Made by a program: the position numbers and the translations under genes. The notes beneath the pieces were generated by a model. That model saw only the letters and a list, made by a program, of their open reading frames with translations. It was not told where the DNA came from and ran no database searches. Of a stretch of 64,000 nt of DNA, positions 58,630 through 64,000 are shown one piece after another. Source of the DNA: Fibrobacter sp. Its GTDB lineage: Bacteria > Fibrobacterota > Fibrobacteria > Fibrobacterales > Fibrobacteraceae. The DNA is taken from positions 1 to 64,000 of the forward strand of contig JAKSIJ010000011.1 in NCBI GenBank assembly GCA_024398875.1, in the 5' to 3' direction. How positions within the stretch are numbered: the stretch's first letter is position 1; each line of letters begins with the position of its first letter.

Positions 58630-59682
58630 GTGCGAATTCGGGCTCTTGATTCCATCCGGGGGCTTCTGCTGTTGCAGATGACTCTGGACCATTTCGGGAA
58701 GCCCATCTCCCATTATCTCTACCAGTGCTTCGGGTTCTTCAGCGCCGCTGAAGGATTCTTTTTTCTGTCGGGTTTTGTTGGCATTCTCGCGGCCACAAGC
58801 AAGGGCGTCAAGGACCCGGGACAGCATTGGATGCGGTGGCGTGCGCTAAAGACCTGGCGTTATCACATTGCGACTTTGCTTATATTGTGCTTGCTGAGTT
58901 ACTGGCTATTGCCTTCCATTTTTGGAAATTTCAAAAGCATTTTCCAGAACCCTGCTGGTGGAATTCTCTGGAGTCTGCTATTGGTGCACACGCCGGAGTG
59001 GCTGGACGTGCTGCCATTGTATGTGGTGTTTTTGTTGCTTGGCTCCTTCGTGTTTCCGCTGTTTGTGAAGGCGAAAAATAAGCGGCAGATTTTTTACTTG
59101 TGGCTGCCTTCATTAGCGGTGTGGACTGTTGCGCAGTTTGGTTTACAGGGTTGGATAAATGGGCTCTTCCCGGCATGGGTGAGTCATGGAGACTTTGACC
59201 CGTACAGCTGGCAGTTCGTCTACTTTAGCGGTGCTGCGGTGGCGGCCTGGTGGAAGCGGGTTCGGGCCGAAGAGTCTGCGGGTGCGCCGTTTGCGGTGCG
59301 TTCCGTTGTGAAGTTGAGCCCACTTCTCATCCCCATCCTCATCTTCTGCTTTTTGTGGTCTCATCAGTTCATTCCGCTGGAACTGCCCTCGGAAATTTTT
59401 ACCAGCAAGGTGCATGTAGGGTTCCTCCGGTTTGTGAACTTCTTTGCATTCATGCTCGGCATTTGTTACATCGTGCGGAAATGGCCGAACCTTCTGGATT
59501 TCAAGTTCACCAACGTGATGGGGCGGCATAGTTTGGACGTGTACAGCGCGCACATCGTGCTTGTGTATTTGTGGTTTGCGGTACCAAATTCCATTCGCTA
59601 CTATGTGCCTTGGAATGTGGTGGTGCCCGTTGTTGCCTGCGTGTTGCTGTGGGCTTTGGCAAAGTTGCGGGATAGAAAGTGA
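58630..59682 (+). CDS. OpgC family membrane protein
   Basis: The protein has 350 residues with about ten membrane helices. The OpgC motif RIRALDSIRGLLLLQMTLDHFG at the start and FFFLSGFVGILAA near residue 45 are typical; MGRHSLDVYSAHIVLVY near the C-terminus is conserved too. OpgC succinylates osmoregulated periplasmic glucans in proteobacteria; here the acceptor is unknown. The start is GTG 58630; no Shine-Dalgarno sequence is clear, so translation may be coupled to the barrel gene. Confidence 0.85.
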   Translation: MRIRALDSIRGLLLLQMTLDHFGKPISHYLYQCFGFFSAAEGFFFLSGFVGILAATSKGVKDPGQHWMRWRALKTWRYHIATLLILCLLSYWLLPSIFGNFKSIFQNPAGGILWSLLLVHTPEWLDVLPLYVVFLLLGSFVFPLFVKAKNKRQIFYLWLPSLAVWTVAQFGLQGWINGLFPAWVSHGDFDPYSWQFVYFSGAAVAAWWKRVRAEESAGAPFAVRSVVKLSPLLIPILIFCFLWSHQFIPLELPSEIFTSKVHVGFLRFVNFFAFMLGICYIVRKWPNLLDFKFTNVMGRHSLDVYSAHIVLVYLWFAVPNSIRYYVPWNVVVPVVACVLLWALAKLRDRK

Positions 59683-59683
59683 T

Positions 59684-60604
59684 ATGGCGAAACTCGGTTA
59701 CAGTTTTCTTTTGGTGTTGACGGCGTTCATCTGGGGCTCCACTTTTGTGGCCCAGGCGGAAGGCAATTCTGCAGGTCCCTTTGTCTTCACTTGCATCCGC
59801 AATTTTATCGGGTCGGCCTTTCTGGTACTGGTTTTCAAGTTTCTGGATGTCATCCACAAGTCGGTGCGCCGGCCCGCCAATGCGGCAGAACGAAAGCATT
59901 TATGGAAGGCGGGAACGCTTTGCGGCCTAGCACTTTTCTTCGGCATGAACCTCCAGCAGTTCGGAATGTCCCTCGGAACATCGGCAGGGAAGTCGGGATT
60001 CCTTACGGCCTGCTACATCATTCTCGTGCCGGTACTCAGCATTTTTCTCGGGAAGAAAAATTCCCTTAGAATTTGGGTTTGCGTGCTATTGACGCTAGTG
60101 GGATTGTTCCTGCTTTGCGTCAAGGGAGATTTCTCGGTGGAAATTTCCGATGGAGTGCTCCTTCTCTGCGCCTTGGCTTTTTCTGTCCAGATTCTCGTGG
60201 TGGATAGGTATGTGGGTGAGGTGGACCCGGTGCGACTTTCCTGCATTCAGTTTTTCGTCTGCGCCGTCCTCACACTCATTCCCATGCTTGCGATTGATTT
60301 GAAGTTTTCCGCGCCCGTTATTGCCCATGCGGTAGAGGTCTATTCCCACTGGGATGCTTGGATTCCGCTACTTTATGCGGCCATTCTCTCTACGGGAGTG
60401 GCCTTCACTTTGCAGATTATTGCCCAGGATAAAATAAAGCCCACCATAGCGTCGCTATTGATGAGCTTGGAATCCGTATTTGCGGTTCTTTCGGGCTGGG
60501 TGGTTCTTGGAGAACGGTTCACAGCCCGAGAAGCCGTTGGGTGCTGCCTAATGATGGCGGCGATTATTTTTGCACAGCTCCATTCTTCCGACAAATCATC
60601 TTGA
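59684..60604 (+). CDS. EamA/DMT family transporter
   Basis: The protein has 306 residues and ten predicted helices in two EamA halves: AFIWGSTFVAQAEG (first helix with the WGS motif) and LYAAILSTGVAFTLQIIAQDK, then LLMSLESVFAVLSGWVVLGE. DMT proteins export amino acids, metabolites or drugs. The start at ATG 59684 is 2 nt after the OpgC stop; a longer frame upstream is not coding. Its 3' end overlaps the convergent NhaC gene by 41 bp. Confidence 0.88.
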   Translation: MAKLGYSFLLVLTAFIWGSTFVAQAEGNSAGPFVFTCIRNFIGSAFLVLVFKFLDVIHKSVRRPANAAERKHLWKAGTLCGLALFFGMNLQQFGMSLGTSAGKSGFLTACYIILVPVLSIFLGKKNSLRIWVCVLLTLVGLFLLCVKGDFSVEISDGVLLLCALAFSVQILVVDRYVGEVDPVRLSCIQFFVCAVLTLIPMLAIDLKFSAPVIAHAVEVYSHWDAWIPLLYAAILSTGVAFTLQIIAQDKIKPTIASLLMSLESVFAVLSGWVVLGERFTAREAVGCCLMMAAIIFAQLHSSDKSS

Positions 60605-62099
60605 CGGCGAAAAGCCCGCCGATGATGAAGATGACGCCCACAACCAGTGAAAGGACTGCGCTGCGGGTAAAGCCTGCAATGATGTAGCTTACAAAGCTCA
60701 CGCTTGCCACAGCCAGAGCGTAGGGGAGCTGGGTATTCACGTGGTTCACATGATTACATTCGGCGCCGGCGCTAGCCATGATGGTAGTGTCTGAAATGGG
60801 GGAGATGTGGTCGCCACAAACAGCACCCGCCATACAGGCAGAGATGGAAATAATCATCAGGTTGTAGTCGATACCGCTGAAGGCTGCCACTACAATAGGA
60901 ATCAAGATGCCGAAGGTTCCCCAGGAGGTGCCGGTGGCAAAAGCCAGGAACACGGCGATGAGGAAGATGATGGCGGGCATCAGGTTCATGAAGGTGGAGG
61001 CACTGCCGGCGATAAGGCCTGCAACGAAGTCCTTGGCACCAAGGGTGTCGGTAACGCCCTTCAAACTCCAGGCCAGCACCAGAATGAGGATGGCGGGCAC
61101 CATGGCCTTGAAGCCTTCAGGAAGGCATTCCAGGCATTTGCGGAGTTTAAGAACGCGACGAGTCAAGTACCAAGCGATGGTGAAGGTGAGGGCGGCAAAG
61201 CTACCCAGCACAAGGCCAACGGAAGCGTCACTGGCGCCAAAGGCATCCACGAAGCCCTTGTGGGCTTCGCCACTGCTGAAGAATCCGCCGGTATAGATAA
61301 GTCCGATAAAGCAGAAAATGATGAGGCTGATGATGGGGAAGACAAGGTCCAGGATTCCGCCCTTACCTTCAGCGGGGGCGATGTCCTTCATCTTTTCGTC
61401 AATCATCTGTTCTGCGTTTTCAAACTTCTTCATGGGGCCAAAATCCACCTTCATCAAAACGATGGCGAAGAGGGCCACGATGGTGAGGAGTGCGTAGAAG
61501 TTGTAGGGAATGGCCTTCACAAAGAGTCCCAGTCCGTCTTCGCCATCTACAAAGCCCGTCACCGCCGCCGCCCAGGAACTGATGGGGGCGATAATGCAGA
61601 TAGGGGCGGCGGTAGAGTCGATGAGGTAAGAGAGCTTTTCATGGCTCACCTTGAACTTGTCGGTGACCGGGCGCATCACACTACCTACGGTGAGGCAGTT
61701 GAAGTAGTCGTCCACAAAGATGAGAATGCCAAGGCAGATGGTTGCAACCTGGGCCCCAACCTTAGATTTGATGTGGGTCTTGGCCCAGTTACCGAAAGCG
61801 GCGGATCCGCCGGACTTGTTCATCAGGGCGACCATGGTGCCTAGGATGACCAGGAAGAAAAGAATACCGACGTTCCAGGGGTCGCTGACCTGCTTAATCA
61901 TGCCGTCTTTGAATACGGCGTCCAAGAAGGCGGGGAAACTTCCCTGGCTGATAAACAGGGCTCCCATGACAACACCGCAGAACAAGGAGGAATAGGCTTC
62001 CTTAGTAATGAGGGCGAGGAGGATTGCCACAATGGGTGGTACCAGTGCCCAGAATGTGCCGTGGGCGAAAATCCAAGTTTCTACAACTTGCTGTTCCAT
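60564..62099 (-). CDS. Na+/H+ antiporter, NhaC family
   Basis: The protein has 511 residues with about 12-13 helices. Family motifs: VPPIVAILLALITKEAYSSLFCGV, FVDDYFNCLTVGSVMRPVTDKFKVSHEKLSYLIDSTAAP (ion-site Asp pair) and ATGTSWGTFGILIPI with GDHISPISDTTIMASAGAECNHVNHVNTQ. It exchanges sodium for protons or organic anions at the inner membrane. It overlaps the convergent EamA gene by 41 bp. Confidence 0.92.
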   Translation of the reverse strand: MEQQVVETWIFAHGTFWALVPPIVAILLALITKEAYSSLFCGVVMGALFISQGSFPAFLDAVFKDGMIKQVSDPWNVGILFFLVILGTMVALMNKSGGSAAFGNWAKTHIKSKVGAQVATICLGILIFVDDYFNCLTVGSVMRPVTDKFKVSHEKLSYLIDSTAAPICIIAPISSWAAAVTGFVDGEDGLGLFVKAIPYNFYALLTIVALFAIVLMKVDFGPMKKFENAEQMIDEKMKDIAPAEGKGGILDLVFPIISLIIFCFIGLIYTGGFFSSGEAHKGFVDAFGASDASVGLVLGSFAALTFTIAWYLTRRVLKLRKCLECLPEGFKAMVPAILILVLAWSLKGVTDTLGAKDFVAGLIAGSASTFMNLMPAIIFLIAVFLAFATGTSWGTFGILIPIVVAAFSGIDYNLMIISISACMAGAVCGDHISPISDTTIMASAGAECNHVNHVNTQLPYALAVASVSFVSYIIAGFTRSAVLSLVVGVIFIIGGLFAVKMICRKNGAVQK

Positions 62100-62231
62100 C
62101 AGGACTCCTAAACTTTTGAAAAGTATGGATGTTTTAAAAGATTTTTAAAATCTAGTCAAAATAAAGCTGGCGATGTAATGTGGACCTAAAAAATGGGTTT
62201 TGGATAAGTGAAAAAAGCGGGATTGTTGCAC

Positions 62232-62257
62232 AAAAAAGCCGCGACGGTAGTCGCGGC
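62232..62257 (-). terminator. Terminator of mscL
   Basis: GCCGCGAC-GGTA-GTCGCGGC, 8-bp perfect stem, with six Ts on the minus strand. Confidence 0.9.
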
Positions 62258-62292
62258 GTAAATCTTGGTTCCTGAGTCGAGGAATCCGGCGA

Positions 62293-62739
62293 TTACTTCT
62301 TGAGAAGGTCGCGGATTTCGGTGAGGAGCTTTTCCTCAGCAGACGGTTCAGGAGGAGCAGGAGGTTCGGCAGGAGCCGGAGCTTCTTCTTCCTTCTTGCG
62401 CATGTTCTGCATGAAGCCAAGGAACTTTTTCATGACGATGAACACCACGATGGCCACAATGAGGAAGTCGATGATGCCACCGATGAAGCTGCCATAAGGA
62501 ATTTCAACGCCACCGAGGTTTGCGCTGAGAGCCTTGAGGCCTTCGCCAGCATCCTTGCCGCCACCGAGGGCGATAAGACCTGTAACGCAAGGCATGACGA
62601 TGTCATTCACGAAAGAGGTGACGATCTTACCGAAGGCGCCGCCGATGATAACACCGATGGCCATGTCGACGATGTTGCCCTTGAATGCGAAGGCCTTGAA
62701 TTCTTCGAGAAGGGATGTTGCTTTTCCTTTGATATTCAT
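62293..62739 (-). CDS. mscL: Large-conductance mechanosensitive channel MscL
   Basis: The protein has 148 residues. [35 protein letters not shown] (N-terminal amphipathic helix and pore-lining TM1) and the second helix ([18 protein letters not shown]) are canonical; the tail [13 protein letters not shown] is the bundle helix. An Ala/Pro/Glu-rich spacer separates TM2 and that helix. It opens on sudden osmotic downshock. Confidence 0.97.
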   Translation of the reverse strand: MNIKGKATSLLEEFKAFAFKGNIVDMAIGVIIGGAFGKIVTSFVNDIVMPCVTGLIALGGGKDAGEGLKALSANLGGVEIPYGSFIGGIIDFLIVAIVVFIVMKKFLGFMQNMRKKEEEAPAPAEPPAPPEPSAEEKLLTEIRDLLKK

Positions 62740-62832
62740 AAAGGTTCCTTATGGTTTGTTGTTTGTTTTAAGCGGTTAAAAAATAGCTTTGTCCATGGCT
62801 TTTTCAAGCCTGATTTCTAAATTGTGTGAGCT

Positions 62833-63702
62833 ATGTCATGGTTACTTTTGGCCTTTGGTTCTGCCGTTTTCTTGGGCTTTTATGATTTGGCCAAGAAAAA
62901 ATCGGTTCAGGACAATGCCGTTCGCCCGGTTTTGTTGCTTTGCAGTGCGTTTTACGCCCTTTTTATGCTTCCGTTGCTATTTACGGGGCATTGCGAATCC
63001 CTTACCTTCCACGACCACCTCTACCTTATGGGAAAAGCGGTCATCGTGGGGGCGAGCTGGCTCTTTACCTACAACGCCATCGCCCACATGCCCCTTAGCA
63101 TTTCCACCACCATTCGTGCCCTGGCTCCCCTTTTCACCATCATGATTGCGGTTGGCTTTATGGGGGAGCGGCCCTTCCCGCTGCAGTGGTTGGGTATAGC
63201 GATTTGTATCTGCTCTTATGTGGGGCTGAGTCTTGCTGGCCGTAAGGAGATGGGACATTTCTTCAGCAACGGCTGGGTCATTTCCATGGTGCTCGGAACC
63301 ATTCTTGCCTCCTGCAGCGGAATCTACGACAAATTCATTCTCCAGCGGATGAACTTCGAGCCCATGACGGTGCAGGTTTGGTTTAGCATCTATATGCTGG
63401 TGGTGCAGTTCCTCATTACCGCCTTCACCTGGTTCCCCACGCGAAAGAGCACTACGCCTTTCCAGTTCCGCTGGACATTTTTGGCCGTTGCGGCCCTTCT
63501 CATCATTGCGGATCGCTTCTACTTTTTGGCGGTTGGGAATCCAGATGCACTGATTTCTGTGATTACGGTGCTTCGCCGTTCCAGCGTGTTCATCAGCTTT
63601 GTCTTTGGAATACTAATTTTCAAGGAGCGGAAGAGCAAGATGAAGTTTCTCGCCTTGCTTGGAGTGGTGTTGGGACTTTGCCTGATATCGTTGGGAAAAT
63701 AG
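62833..63702 (+). CDS. EamA/DMT family transporter
   Basis: The protein has 289 residues with two EamA halves and ten helices: FGSAVFLGFYDLAKKKSV at the start, then TYNAIAHMPLSISTTIRALAPLFTIMIAVGFMGERP, and in the second half PDALISVITVLRRSSVFISFVFGILIFKE. Substrate unknown. No clear Shine-Dalgarno sequence precedes the ATG at 62833. Confidence 0.85.
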   Translation: MSWLLLAFGSAVFLGFYDLAKKKSVQDNAVRPVLLLCSAFYALFMLPLLFTGHCESLTFHDHLYLMGKAVIVGASWLFTYNAIAHMPLSISTTIRALAPLFTIMIAVGFMGERPFPLQWLGIAICICSYVGLSLAGRKEMGHFFSNGWVISMVLGTILASCSGIYDKFILQRMNFEPMTVQVWFSIYMLVVQFLITAFTWFPTRKSTTPFQFRWTFLAVAALLIIADRFYFLAVGNPDALISVITVLRRSSVFISFVFGILIFKERKSKMKFLALLGVVLGLCLISLGK

Positions 63703-64000
63703 AATTATAAATTATGAAGTATGAATTATGAGATGATGAATGCTGAATGCTGAATGCAGAATGTAGAATGCTTAATGCAGAATGATGAATTATGAGAGTC
63801 TTCAGAAACGTCATTGCGAGCGTAGCGCGGCAATCCAGGCATGATTAATTATGAGTTATGAATTATGAGTTATGAATTATGAGATATGAGGTATGAGATG
63901 CTTCAGAAACGTCATTGCGAGCGTAGCGCGGCAATCCAGACATGATTAATTATGAATTATGAGTTATGAGTTATGAGATATGAGATGTTTCGGGCGGTGG
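63703..64000. repeat. Intergenic repeat region to window end
   Basis: No gene seen. A simple-repeat stretch (GAATGCTGAATGCAGAATG, TTATGAGTTATGAATTATGAG) contains two copies of CTTCAGAAACGTCATTGCG followed by GAGCGTAGCGCGGCAATCCA, 101 bp apart (from 63800 and 63901). The unit starts to repeat a third time at 63988. Confidence 0.8.

Noticed and set aside
60807-61844. 345-residue open frame opposite the NhaC gene
   Set aside because: His/Glu/Asp/Gly-rich low-complexity shadow; the minus strand has full NhaC motifs.
63800-63940. CRISPR or integron array at the window end
   Set aside because: Only two units 101 bp apart with simple-repeat DNA between; no regular spacers.

Overview
The window is a chromosomal segment of a Fibrobacter-like bacterium (Fibrobacterota, a fibre-degrading rumen/gut lineage). 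The clues are a fibro-slime-domain protein, a TIGR02147-family regulator, a GH11-CBM6 xylanase, secreted proteins with KSSSSEA-type serine linkers and a shared C-terminal sorting-type domain, and promoter boxes of the TAnnTTTG type known from the related Bacteroidota. No phage, IS transposase, rRNA or CRISPR array was seen.

Region by region. 1-15.5 kb: three giant secreted GLUG-repeat proteins (the first only as its C-terminus) with two different P-loop ATPase genes between them. The promoter/signal-peptide ends and the C-terminal ends of the giant genes are near-identical in DNA, while the repeat cores differ in length. A six-codon relic of an ATPase gene ahead of the third giant gene points to cassette duplication and replacement. 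15.5-25 kb: a partly duplicated tRNA-Arg locus, a SpoU methyltransferase and surE read from a symmetric promoter, gyrA, the GH11 xylanase, a DUF1846 gene, and glycogen synthase whose stop codon lies inside a tRNA(CAU). 25-34 kb: a lipoprotein, the yajC-def-SpoIID-methylthiotransferase cluster, two cyclic-nucleotide-binding-type genes, and rpsP-rimM-trmD-rplS. 34-38.7 kb: a BASS transporter, an AT-rich acyltransferase, glutamine synthetase, and a lipoprotein with two cystatin-like domains.

38.76-42.5 kb: an accessory block (two lipoproteins, a TIGR02147 regulator and a GNAT toxin-antitoxin-like pair) flanked by two copies of the 3' end of ffh, as if inserted there. 42.5-52.7 kb: ffh, lipoproteins, psd, a protein with an endonuclease III-type Fe-S cysteine pattern, a GerW-like protein and the 1575-residue fibro-slime protein. 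52.7-64 kb: recF downstream of a PorV-like barrel protein, a FlgD-tailed secreted protein and a LolA-like carrier, then a barrel protein, an OpgC-like protein, two EamA transporters, a NhaC antiporter and mscL, ending in dispersed repeats.

Common themes are export to the cell surface and fibre attack (GLUG proteins, xylanase, fibro-slime protein, PorV-like and FlgD-like proteins, probably type IX secretion) beside core information-processing genes. Several genes have a TAnnTTT box ending only 4-7 nt before the ATG and no Shine-Dalgarno sequence, suggesting leaderless mRNAs. All functions are inferred from reading the sequence; no database search was run.
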